Assembly: GCA_937919655.1 (NCBI GenBank)
Contig: CALFPJ010000057.1
Coordinates: 1-64,000 of the forward strand
Reading direction: 5' to 3'
DNA: 64,000 bases
Source: an uncultured Gemmatimonadales bacterium
GTDB taxonomy: Bacteria > Gemmatimonadota > Gemmatimonadetes > Longimicrobiales > Gaopeijiaceae
The translations under genes were made by a program, and so were the position numbers. The notes under the pieces are model-generated. The model did not search any database. It saw only the letters and a program-made list of their open reading frames with translations, and was not told where the DNA came from. Positions 51,360-59,314 of this stretch are shown here, one piece after another; positions within the stretch are counted from its first letter, which is position 1; each line of letters starts with the position of its first letter.

Positions 51360-52202
51360 TTACGCCAGGGGCTGCTCCCCCCGCACGGTCACTCGGTACC
51401 CCGAGCGCACGTGAGGGAAGTAGTCCCACACCGCGTAATGCTGCGAGCAACGGTTGTCCCAAAATGCGACAGAATGTTGCTCCCAACGGAAGCGGCATTG
51501 GAACTGCGGATTTTTCACGTGATCGAAGAGGAACGCCAGCAGGGCATCACTTTCGGCCACCGGCACGCCAAGGATCTGCGTCGTGAACATCGAATTCACG
51601 TAGAGGCACTTCCGCCCTGAGGCCGGGTGCGTGCGGACCACCGGATGCACCGCGGTCGGATAGCTCCGTCCGCCGTCGTCCCGGCCGATGATCTGATTCA
51701 CAGCTCGGTAATAGGGCCCCCCGTCGTGCATGGCGGTGAGGCCATCGAGCATCACTTTCATTCGCTCGGATAAGGCCTCGTAGGCCGCGTACATGCTGGC
51801 GAAAAGTGTGTCGCCGCCGCTCTCTGGCACCTGGAACATCCTCAGGATCGAGCCCATGGGTGGTTCGTTCGAGCAGGACACATCGGAGTGCCACATCTCG
51901 CCGGCGACCCGCTTCGACTTTTCGTCCGCGTGGATCATCATGACCTCGGGGTGCCCCTCTAGCCCTGGATCGTTCGGATGCACGTCGAGCGTGCCGAAAC
52001 GCGCGCCAAAAGCCTTGAGCGCGTCTACCGAGATATCTTGATCGCGAAAAAAAATCACCTGGTGCTCAGTGAGCGCCTGCTGAATCAGCGCGAATTCCGC
52101 GTCGGTCAGATCCGCGAGGTCGACACCGAGCACTTCGGCCCCGATGGTCGGCGTCAGGGGTCTGATTAAAATGCCGGATGCGGCTGCGATGGGGTCACTC
52201 AT
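51360..52202 (-). CDS. TauD/TfdA family Fe(II)/2-oxoglutarate dioxygenase
   Basis: 280 residues, no export signal, so cytoplasmic. Hydroxylates a substrate using 2-oxoglutarate and oxygen. Iron triad: His105 and Asp107 in EMWHSDVSC and His255 in RCSQHYAVWDY, with the 2-oxoglutarate Arg in SGYRVTVRGEQP. It resembles taurine and alkyl-sulfonate or 2,4-D dioxygenases; the substrate is unknown. No sulfonate transporter lies nearby. It is convergent with the DUF5916 gene. Confidence 0.92.
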   Translation of the reverse strand: MSDPIAAASGILIRPLTPTIGAEVLGVDLADLTDAEFALIQQALTEHQVIFFRDQDISVDALKAFGARFGTLDVHPNDPGLEGHPEVMMIHADEKSKRVAGEMWHSDVSCSNEPPMGSILRMFQVPESGGDTLFASMYAAYEALSERMKVMLDGLTAMHDGGPYYRAVNQIIGRDDGGRSYPTAVHPVVRTHPASGRKCLYVNSMFTTQILGVPVAESDALLAFLFDHVKNPQFQCRFRWEQHSVAFWDNRCSQHYAVWDYFPHVRSGYRVTVRGEQPLA

Positions 52203-52250
52203 CAGGCGATCTCCTTAGGGTGGGACAACGACTCTTGTCACCACGCTAGC

Positions 52251-52373
52251 ATGTCCAACGAATTCCAGCACTACGATGCCGCCTTCCTGGTAATCGGCTC
52301 GAGCCTCGGAGGCGCTGTATCGGCTACGAATGCCGCGGGTCTAGCACGGCGTGGGATCTTTCCCGCCCTGTAG
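52251..52373 (+). pseudogene. N-terminal stub of a GMC-type FAD oxidoreductase
   Basis: 40 codons: MSNEFQHYDAAFLVIGSSLG, then GAVSATNAAGLARRG before a TAG at 52371. This matches the FAD-binding Rossmann start of GMC or cholesterol-oxidase-like enzymes (YDxxVIGSGFGGSVSALRL), with GSSLGG where GSGFGG is usual. Only the first strand-turn-helix remains, cut off just before the DUF456 gene. A remnant of a large deletion rather than a real small gene. Confidence 0.6.
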
Positions 52374-52390
52374 ACCGTAGGGTGTAGACC

Positions 52391-52882
52391 ATGACCATGC
52401 TTATCCATATCGCCGCGATTCTCGCGATGCTCGCGAGCCTCGTGCTGATTCCCCTGGGTCTGCCTGGCCTGTGGCTGATCGTCGTTATCACTTTGGGGCT
52501 GATGCTCGCGGGCAGTATCTCATGGGCCTTTGGCTTGATCGTCGCGGGCATCGCGCTGGTCGCCGAGGTTGCCGAGTTCTTCATTCTCAAGAAGGTCGGA
52601 GACGCCTACGGGGGCTCCCGCAAGGCGTTCTGGGGCGCCGTGATCGGCGGCATGGCAGGACTCTTCGTGGGCGTGCCTGTCCCCATCATCGGCCCGATGA
52701 TCACCGCCTTTGTGGGCACCTTCATCGGGGCCGGCCTGGTGACTTATTTCGAGACGCTCTCGGTCCAGAAGTCCGCCACGGTCGGTTGGGGTGTGCTCCT
52801 CGGGAGAACCGCGGCGGTTGCCATGAAGGTCGGGGTTTCGGTTTCGGTCATCGCGGCAGTGGCGTTCGCGGTTCTTCTGTAG
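52391..52882 (+). CDS. DUF456 family membrane protein
   Basis: 163-residue integral membrane protein with about five helices. The first half (LASLVLIPLGLPGLWLIVVITLGLMLAG, AEVAEFFILKKVGDAYGGSRKAFWGAVIGGMAGLFVG) is characteristic of DUF456: Pro/Gly-rich helices with the GLPG kink and a conserved GGS(R/K)xxxWGAxxG loop. The function is not known. Monocistronic, convergent with the creatininase gene 20 bases beyond. Confidence 0.85.
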   Translation: MTMLIHIAAILAMLASLVLIPLGLPGLWLIVVITLGLMLAGSISWAFGLIVAGIALVAEVAEFFILKKVGDAYGGSRKAFWGAVIGGMAGLFVGVPVPIIGPMITAFVGTFIGAGLVTYFETLSVQKSATVGWGVLLGRTAAVAMKVGVSVSVIAAVAFAVLL

Positions 52883-52902
52883 CCGCTTTCGGCGACCCCG
52901 GA

Positions 52903-53841
52903 CTACCTCCCCGTTCCCGGCGGGCGTAGCTCGTTCCAACGCGAGATAAACGCGACCGCTGCGTCCACGAAGCTCTCCGTAGATGCGCGCCCGCGTTCGA
53001 GCGTGGCTTCTGCCGGATTCCGGACGCCCCAAACCCCGGTCGGAGTCATCTCCGCGGCGGAGGTGCCCTTTCCTGTAGCCTCGTCCTTGAGCCCCTCGGC
53101 GAGGAAGACCGCGAGCGCTGTCGGGTCGCCCGCGACTACGGCAGGTAGCATCGCCTCCATGTGGGGCGGAAGGGTCACGTCGGCGGCGTAGGCCGCGGAG
53201 ATGTCAACCAGATTGGGAATCAGATAAAGCGACGCGGAGGTCTCGGGCGTGCCCCCATGTCGGTCGAACATCGGCTCGGAAGGGCTCGGCTGGTCGCGGC
53301 TGGCGGTGCGGACCGTGAATGGGCCCACGACCCGCCCCAAATCGACGGCGATCCCTCCTGTTTCCTGGTTGATGCGATCCACGATGAAGGTCGTGATCGC
53401 TGCGTTTCCGCCGTGCGCGTTCAGGAACAAGAAGCGTTTGAATCCGTGTTGCATCAGGCTTTTCGCAGCTTCTACATAAACCTCTTGGATGAGCGTGGAA
53501 GGCAGCGTCACCGTCCCCGCGAAGCCCATGTGATAGGGAGATTGCCCAGGCAGGAGAATGGGCGCGACCAGAATATCTGCCCGGAGCCCCACGAGCTTTG
53601 CCCGCTCAACACCGTTGAGGTAGTCCGTCCCAATCGGCAGGTGTGTGCCATGCTGTTCGAGCGACGCCACCGGAATGAGGACCATGTCGCTGCGCGTGAG
53701 AAGGTCCTCGACTTCCGGTCGCGTCATGTGCGGGAGGTAGTTCCGCACTTTCTCGATGGCCGGTAACTCGGTGTTCTGCGCCAACGCCACGTCAGTTGAA
53801 AGCGCGAGACCCACGAACAGGAACAGGACAGAGCGTATCAT
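52903..53841 (-). CDS. Exported creatininase family protein
   Basis: 312 residues, Sec signal about 1-21. Creatininase-fold metal hydrolase: EQHGTHLPIGTDYLNG (metal Glu, His and Asp), NAHGGNAAITT and the C-terminal GVWGVRNPAEATLERG. Family members cleave cyclic amides such as creatinine, or work on formamides in cofactor synthesis (MftE-like). An exported member is more likely to attack an environmental amide, in line with the amidohydrolases in the window. No creatinine pathway genes are adjacent. Confidence 0.9.
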   Translation of the reverse strand: MIRSVLFLFVGLALSTDVALAQNTELPAIEKVRNYLPHMTRPEVEDLLTRSDMVLIPVASLEQHGTHLPIGTDYLNGVERAKLVGLRADILVAPILLPGQSPYHMGFAGTVTLPSTLIQEVYVEAAKSLMQHGFKRFLFLNAHGGNAAITTFIVDRINQETGGIAVDLGRVVGPFTVRTASRDQPSPSEPMFDRHGGTPETSASLYLIPNLVDISAAYAADVTLPPHMEAMLPAVVAGDPTALAVFLAEGLKDEATGKGTSAAEMTPTGVWGVRNPAEATLERGRASTESFVDAAVAFISRWNELRPPGTGR

Positions 53842-54165
53842 CGTATTTCTCCTTCAAGGCTGCTTGCTTGGGCTCATCATGGTAGGCTGTACTGACAGCA
53901 GAGGCCATCAGGAGCGAAGCGTGGACGGCACCCCCATCGCAGAGTTGTTGGCTCACTACCGAAGCGTTCGAAGTCGAACCCGCGAGGAGTGCATTTCAGC
54001 GGACAAGCTCGCCGACTGAACGGAGCCCGAGGTCAGGGCGCGGAGCGAACTATGATACCGTGCCCAGATGGGTCTCACCTGGCTTCTAGCCGAAAATGGT
54101 GAAAGTTTTAGCTTCAAATGTGCCATGGGACGTCGTAAGGCTCGAAGCGAACCGAGGGAAGTGTG
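53842..54165. other. Intergenic stretch, possible short lipoprotein-like frame
   Basis: About 320 bases between the creatininase start and the MarR gene. A plus-strand frame from ATG 53879 to 54019 (46 codons) begins MVGCTDSRGHQERS, lipoprotein-like, and ends AELLAHYRSVRSRTREECIS, but without a ribosome-binding site. I do not call it a gene. The 100 bases before the MarR start are locally AT-richer and should hold its promoter. Confidence 0.4.
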
Positions 54166-54681
54166 ATGAGTGACGGTGTAGTGACGCGTCCTCGAACGAT
54201 CTTAGAGGACATCCAACAGACGAAGCCTTTTCGGAGCCGCAGCCAAGAAGCCGTATTGGCTCTGATTCGTTCGAGTGATGACATCCTACGTCACTTGGCT
54301 GGCGTGCTGGAACCCAGCGGTATCACGGTCCAGCAATACAACGTGCTCAGGATCCTGCGGGGCGCCGGAGAGGAAGGCCTTCCGACGCTAGTGGTGGGTG
54401 AGCGCATGCTTGAGCGGACGCCGGGCGTGACTCGACTTATCGACCGCATGGAGAAGAAGGCCTGGGTCGCGCGTAAGCGCTGCACCGCGGACCGCCGCCG
54501 GGTGTGGTGCCGTATTACTCAGTCCGGCCTCGACCTATTAGCATCCCTCGGTGACGTCGTAAATGCGGTGGACGAGTCGCTTGCGAATGTGCTTGACGAG
54601 CACGAACTCGTTCAGCTGATCGACTTCTTAGATCGCATCCGAGCCGACCTCAACCCAGACCCGGAAGACAGCCTGGTCTGA
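54166..54681 (+). CDS. MarR family transcriptional regulator
   Basis: 171 residues; GAGGGAAG precedes the ATG at 54166. Winged-helix core: ITVQQYNVLRILRGAG, TLVVGERMLERTPGVTRLIDRMEKKAWV (recognition helix) and the wing RKRCTADRRRVWCRITQSG, with dimerisation helices on both sides. A MarR dimer usually controls a nearby gene and its own promoter. The next gene is a tiny frame with a strong ribosome-binding site 80 bases on, and no transporter or enzyme target is adjacent. Confidence 0.9.
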   Translation: MSDGVVTRPRTILEDIQQTKPFRSRSQEAVLALIRSSDDILRHLAGVLEPSGITVQQYNVLRILRGAGEEGLPTLVVGERMLERTPGVTRLIDRMEKKAWVARKRCTADRRRVWCRITQSGLDLLASLGDVVNAVDESLANVLDEHELVQLIDFLDRIRADLNPDPEDSLV

Positions 54682-54763
54682 TGTGAAGTGCCCTCCTCCG
54701 TAGGTGTTCAATGTGAGGGATGGGGATGGGAAGCCGGGGGCTTCGGACCGTTAGGAGGGGATG

Positions 54764-54922
54764 ATGACGATGAAATTGGAAGAGCGACTCGGGTTTTTGT
54801 TGCGGACTGCGATCCGCGCAGAGGGAGACGGCGATCTCAGGATCGCACGGCTCTTCCGACGGATGGCTGAGGACATGCGGCCGATTGAGCATGCCTCGCC
54901 TCTGGCGGGCCTCCCGGCGTAA
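54764..54922 (+). CDS. Small protein (52 residues) with strong ribosome-binding site
   Basis: Perfect AGGAGG at 54753-54758, 5 bases before ATG 54764 (ATG codons at 54761 and 54770 are alternatives). The product is basic and amphipathic-helical: KLEERLGFLLRTAIRAEGD, then LRIARLFRRMAEDMRPIE and a short tail. It has no Cys, signal or membrane segment. A 15-bp hairpin follows 40 bases later, so it forms its own short unit after the MarR gene. It could be a small regulator or partner; no family is recognised. Confidence 0.6.
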   Translation: MTMKLEERLGFLLRTAIRAEGDGDLRIARLFRRMAEDMRPIEHASPLAGLPA

Positions 54923-54962
54923 TTGCAGAGCCCGGATACTGTCGGGCAAGCACGTGTAGTGA

Positions 54963-54995
54963 TGAAGGCCAGGTCGCCGTTGGCGACCGGGCCTT
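54963..54995 (+). terminator. Hairpin after small-protein gene
   Basis: GAAGGCCAGGTCGCC (54963-54977) pairs with GGCGACCGGGCCTTC (54981-54995) with one mismatch and a 3-base loop, followed by CCATTATCGTTCC. Probable terminator. Confidence 0.6.
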
Positions 54996-55089
54996 CCCAT
55001 TATCGTTCCTATCCTTGGTCTGGCCCGGGCCACTGTATTTCTTCGACAGCCTTCTAGCGGGCGCTCGGGCAGTCGACCCGCTGAAGGGA

Positions 55090-55546
55090 TCAGCCTCGAG
55101 TGTCGCCGTCACTCCCCTCGATTCGAGGCGACAGTCCATCCTCGCCGTCCCTGCCATAGACGATGCGAACCGGAAAATCATGTTCGAGATTCTCGAAGAC
55201 GAAGTCGTCGTCCCACCGAACCAGCGGAAAGTCGTGCTCAGACTTTGAACCGCGTGGGATAGGGGAGCAACGTGACGCCGGCCGGGGTTTCGGACATCAG
55301 GGCAAACTCCCAGTCCACCACGCGTCCTTCGCGGAGGTAGCGAGTTGTGCCCATCATCATGCCACCTTCGGCTTAGGACCACTGCTCACGCATATTGAGA
55401 GCCCCCATGGTGCCGGCCCAGCAGCCGCTCAGGAACGAAAGCGCCGCGAGCGTAGGAACCTCTTGAGCGTCCAGCGTAGGTGCCGCCGGGGGCGTAGCCG
55501 GCCAGAGCCATAGAACCGCGGCTACCCACAGTGTGCGCCTACTCAT
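55090..55546 (-). pseudogene. DUF6265-type secreted protein gene with stop and frameshift
   Basis: The frame starts MSRRTLWVAAVLWLWPA (signal peptide), then LAALSFLSGCWAGTMG and NMREQWS, the start of a DUF6265 domain. At 55373-55375 an in-frame TAA follows EQWS, after which the frame continues AEGGMMMGTTRYLREGRVVD then WEFALMSETPAG up to 55238, where a shift of one base is needed to read SEHDFPLVRWDDDFVFENLE, then HDFPVRIVYGRDGEDGL, the expected C-terminal half, ending at 55090. Two independent lesions in a roughly 150-codon gene make it non-functional. In the other strand an open frame exists but is a shadow. Confidence 0.8.
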
Positions 55547-55767
55547 TGAACATCTCAGTGGCCCGATACATGTCATTACCGTGTGAAGTGGTTCTTCCGC
55601 CTCTCCCATCGAGAGGGGCCCGATCCGAAAAAGGTTGCATGCCGTATGCGCGAAACGCCGTGTAGGGCGCTTCCCGGATACCGCATACTGAGAATCCATG
55701 TATTTTATAGGCCCGTGGCGGTCCCGCGGACAGCGTAGGAATCCGAACCTAGACAGGAATCTTTAGA

Positions 55768-56367
55768 ATGAAGCGTCTTTCGATCTTCTCAGCTCTTATT
55801 GCCTTCGCCGCGTGCGGTGGTGGTGAGCCGGCTGACACAGCGGCTGACAGCAGCGCCGCCTCCGCCCCAGCAGCCGCTCCGGCAGCCGCCAGTGCCAACC
55901 TTCCCGGCGGCGCCTTGATGCTGCCGGACTGGATGGCCTTTGATGCTGCAGCCAACACGGTCCATATCACCCTTACGGCTGGTTCGACCAACACGAACAA
56001 CTACTGGAACTTCAACGGTGCCACGAAGGGCAACATGGCCATCACTGTTCCGGTTGGGGCGACGGTCACTATTGATCTGGTCAACAGCGACCCCGCCATG
56101 GGGCACAGCGTAGGCGTCTCTGCGGAGACCAAGTCGTTTGGTGCCATGATGGATCCGGTCCCCGTCTTCGCTGGCGCGGTCACCGAAAATCCTAGCTCGA
56201 TGGTAGGCGCCACGATGCCGGGTGAGACGGATACGATCACGTTCACCGCCGATGCGGCCGGGACGTACACCCTCGTCTGCTACATCCCGGGTCACGCGAC
56301 CACGGGCATGTGGGTCTACTTTGTTGTGTCGGCCGACGGCGAAGCAGGCATGCAGGGCGCCATGTAG
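55768..56367 (+). CDS. Sulfocyanin-like blue copper lipoprotein
   Basis: 199 residues; lipoprotein signal with Cys16 (LIAFAACGGG), a low-complexity Ala/Pro/Ser linker (about 22-44), then a cupredoxin domain with copper ligands His113 in MGHSVGV and Cys171, His176 and Met181 in CYIPGHATTGMW. The PGHATTGMW loop and the NFNGATKG strand are those of sulfocyanin-type proteins, first known from archaeal terminal oxidase complexes and since seen in bacteria. It is a periplasmic one-electron carrier. Partner oxidase genes are not in the window. A bidirectional terminator follows. Confidence 0.9.
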   Translation: MKRLSIFSALIAFAACGGGEPADTAADSSAASAPAAAPAAASANLPGGALMLPDWMAFDAAANTVHITLTAGSTNTNNYWNFNGATKGNMAITVPVGATVTIDLVNSDPAMGHSVGVSAETKSFGAMMDPVPVFAGAVTENPSSMVGATMPGETDTITFTADAAGTYTLVCYIPGHATTGMWVYFVVSADGEAGMQGAM

Positions 56368-56383
56368 TCACTCAGGTGCTCGT

Positions 56384-56426
56384 GAAAAAAACGCCGCCCC
56401 GTTCGTTCGGGGCGGCGTTTCTTTTT
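56384..56426. terminator. Bidirectional intrinsic terminator
   Basis: 13-bp perfect stem AAACGCCGCCCCG (56389-56401) with CGGGGCGGCGTTT (56408-56420), A-run on the left and CTTTTT on the right. It serves both the sulfocyanin-like gene and the convergent terC-like gene. Confidence 0.92.
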
Positions 56427-56466
56427 GCGGTATGATGTTCGCTCAGGCTGTCTTAGTCGTCGGGTT

Positions 56467-57219
56467 TCAGGGGTCGGGCTTCCGCAGGCTCCGTCCCCTG
56501 AGGTTCACCGGAGCTTTCTTGCCCTTCACCCGAAGGTTGAGCATCTCGACGAACACCGAGAAGCCCATCGCGAAATAGATGTACTCTTTAGCAATGTGCT
56601 CGCCCATGCCTTCGGCGATCAGCGACATTCCGATCAGGATCAGGAAGGAGAGCGCAAGCATCTTCACCGTTGGGTGCTGACTCACAAACCGACTCACGCT
56701 GCCGGCCGCCAATACCATGAAGGCGCCCGATATCAGCACTGCCGTCACCATTACGCGCAGATCGTCGGCCACGCCCACGGCTGTGATCACAGAGTCTAGC
56801 GAGAACACCACGTCGAGCAGCATGATCTGAAGGATGACTCCGCCAAAGGATGCCGCGCCACGACCCTCGTTCTGGTCATCTTCATCACCCTCGAGCTTGT
56901 GATGGATCTCACGCGTCGATTTGAACAAGAGGAAGGCGCCGCCGACGATCAGGATCAGGTCTCGGCCCGAGAAGCCGTGAGCGAGTAGCGTGAACAGCGT
57001 CTCCGTCAGAGACATGATCCAAACGATCGAGAACAGCAGGGCGATCCTGGTCCCAATAGCCAAAATGAGCCCCACTTGCCGGGCTCGGGTCCTAGACCCC
57101 TCCTTCACTCGATCGGCGAGGATCGCGATGAAGATGATGTTGTCGATCCCCAGTACGATTTCCAGGATCGTCAGCGTTAAGAGCCCAATCCAGGCTTCCG
57201 GGCTACTGAAAAGTTCCAT
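56467..57219 (-). CDS. TerC/YkoY family integral membrane protein
   Basis: 250 residues with seven predicted helices. Hallmarks: EIVLGIDNIIFIAILADRV (TM1, with the conserved Glu and Asp-Asn), LDVVFSLDSVITAVGV (TM4, Asp) and SFLILIGMSLIAEGMGEH. Members export or meter manganese or calcium and protect exoproteins against metal mismatch. ATG 57219 is preferred because the homology starts there, although the frame is open to 57294. No yybP-ykoY-type Mn riboswitch is recognisable upstream. Divergent from a MarR regulator across a 319-base gap with an operator-like palindrome. Confidence 0.93.
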   Translation of the reverse strand: MELFSSPEAWIGLLTLTILEIVLGIDNIIFIAILADRVKEGSRTRARQVGLILAIGTRIALLFSIVWIMSLTETLFTLLAHGFSGRDLILIVGGAFLLFKSTREIHHKLEGDEDDQNEGRGAASFGGVILQIMLLDVVFSLDSVITAVGVADDLRVMVTAVLISGAFMVLAAGSVSRFVSQHPTVKMLALSFLILIGMSLIAEGMGEHIAKEYIYFAMGFSVFVEMLNLRVKGKKAPVNLRGRSLRKPDP

Positions 57220-57406
57220 GACGATAGGAGTGAGGGGGAGAGTTGAGGTATGCAGGAAGAAGGAATAGTACTCGCACCTTCGTGGAACTCCCAACTCGGT
57301 GAGATCTCTTCCGCGTTACGCGGCCCGACGTGACGCACATCGCCCCATTCGAGTTTTCCACTGTGATTTACCAGGAATGATGTGATTCGCCTAGGTTTAT
57401 ATATTG

Positions 57407-57422
57407 GTTTGACGAATCAAAC
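57407..57422. promoter_or_regulatory. MarR-type operator candidate
   Basis: Perfect inverted repeat GTTTGA-CGAA-TCAAAC (57407-57422) in a locally AT-rich stretch. It lies between the divergent terC-like gene and the MarR gene. Size, symmetry and position fit autoregulation by the MarR protein encoded at 57539. The repeat contains TTGAC at 57409-57413, which could be a -35 element. Confidence 0.6.
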
Positions 57423-57538
57423 TATTGCACGGGAATATGTTTCGGCACACATTTATGTCGATGAACCCTGCGTGTATGGGCGATTCTCACCTTTCCGGAC
57501 GACTTTGGCCGTCCGTAAGGAAGTAGGAGCCGGGAGAG

Positions 57539-58009
57539 ATGTCCGACATAGATGCGTTTTTGAGCGCCTATCCGCGTATCCACTTCGCCTGTAAGAGTCG
57601 GGAGGTCCGCTCGGCAGATCGCGGGGTCTCGCTGACGCCGCATCAGGCCGGCATCCTGAGCCACCTCGATGCCTTCGATCCCGTCATGGTGGGCGAGTTG
57701 GCTGAACACCTTGGCGTCACGACGTCTACGATGTCACTGAACCTCACGCGCCTGGAGCGGGCCGGCTTCATCACCCGCGAGCGCGACCCGGCGGATCGGC
57801 GCGTCATGAACGTCCTCCTCACTGAAGCGGGAGAACAGGTGAGAGACTCGCAGACCGATTTGGATCCAGAGCGTGTTGATCAGATGCTCCGTACGCTTGA
57901 TCCCGACGCCCGCATGGCTGCGTTGCGGGGACTGGGACTGCTGGCAGAAGCAGCCGATAACCTGATCCGTAACCGCGATGACTACGTTGAGGCGCTCACC
58001 GAAAGCTGA
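57539..58009 (+). CDS. MarR family transcriptional regulator
   Basis: 156 residues. The AGGAG region GTAGGAGCCGGGAGAG precedes the ATG. Winged-helix core: LTPHQAGILSHLDAF, VGELAEHLGVTTSTMSLNLTRLERAGFI and the wing TRERDPADRRVMNVLLTEAG, an unusually standard MarR. The recognition helix TTSTMSLNLTRLE is intact. Likely target is the palindrome upstream. A broken ABC ATPase gene follows after 331 bases on the same strand; whether it was part of the regulon is unknown. Confidence 0.92.
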   Translation: MSDIDAFLSAYPRIHFACKSREVRSADRGVSLTPHQAGILSHLDAFDPVMVGELAEHLGVTTSTMSLNLTRLERAGFITRERDPADRRVMNVLLTEAGEQVRDSQTDLDPERVDQMLRTLDPDARMAALRGLGLLAEAADNLIRNRDDYVEALTES

Positions 58010-58340
58010 GGTTCCGGGTTCACGAGCCTACGAGACACGCCCAATTGGCGAGCATGGCGACGGCCTGCCCGAGGTGGCTGCCCGGCCAGATCGCCATCGT
58101 ATGCGCGTGGACCTGGCTCCGGTGGTCCCGCAGCGCGTCGTGAAGTAGGTGGTATCCGAGGTGTCGTTGCAGGTCGCCCAGTCCGTGACTTTCGACTTCG
58201 CCCAGCTGTGAAAGCGTCCCATCAGAAAAAATCTGCAACTATTCCACCCTGAGTCCCGTCTATACTGTTACTGGAACAAAGGGGGGCGGCGTTCTTCTGC
58301 GACCTCGCTGATCGAAGCACTCTGTTATTGGAGAGGGAAC
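58010..58340. other. Intergenic stretch with possible degraded gene
   Basis: 331 bases. A minus-strand frame (58020-58238) contains HHLLHD-like and DHRSQVHAHTMAIWPG sequence reminiscent of the C-terminal helices of DinB or related four-helix bundles. It has no ribosome-binding site or proper start, so it is at best a remnant. A TATACT at 58260-58265 could be a -10 for the ATPase gene that follows. Confidence 0.3.
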
Positions 58341-59074
<734 letters not shown>

Positions 59075-59092
59075 CGCGATCAAGTACATGAG

Positions 59093-59128
59093 AGAGCCCG
59101 CGGGGATGCGTCCCCGCGGGCTCTTTTT
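59093..59128 (+). terminator. Strong intrinsic terminator
   Basis: 14-bp perfect stem AGAGCCCGCGGGGA (59093-59106) with TCCCCGCGGGCTCT (59111-59124), TGCG loop, T-run to 59128. It ends the ABC ATPase transcript, so the broken gene was once a complete transcription unit. Confidence 0.93.
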
Positions 59129-59314
59129 GTCAGGCTGTGGCTACTCTCCGGGCAGGTGATACGCCCGGGCCAGGAGGTTGGACTTTTCGGGCAACTCCGG
59201 CTGCGACCGAAACGTTTCGCGAGGTGACGTGGAGGCATGTGGGCGTGGCCAGCGCGCGCGACGAACGGTAATATGGCGACTCGGACACCTCTCCCGATGC
59301 TCGGAATGTCCCCC

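Noticed and set aside
53756-54019. 87-codon plus-strand frame overlapping the creatininase start
   Set aside because: Its first half is antisense to a real signal peptide; the second half lacks a ribosome-binding site. The lipoprotein-like VGC may be chance.
56467-57538. Manganese (yybP-ykoY) riboswitch upstream of the TerC-like gene
   Set aside because: I could not find the conserved riboswitch core between 57219 and 57538; only the MarR-type palindrome stands out.
58020-58238. 72-codon minus-strand frame as a small DinB-like gene
   Set aside because: Only a vague resemblance in the middle, no ribosome-binding site and no full four-helix bundle; noted only as a possible remnant.
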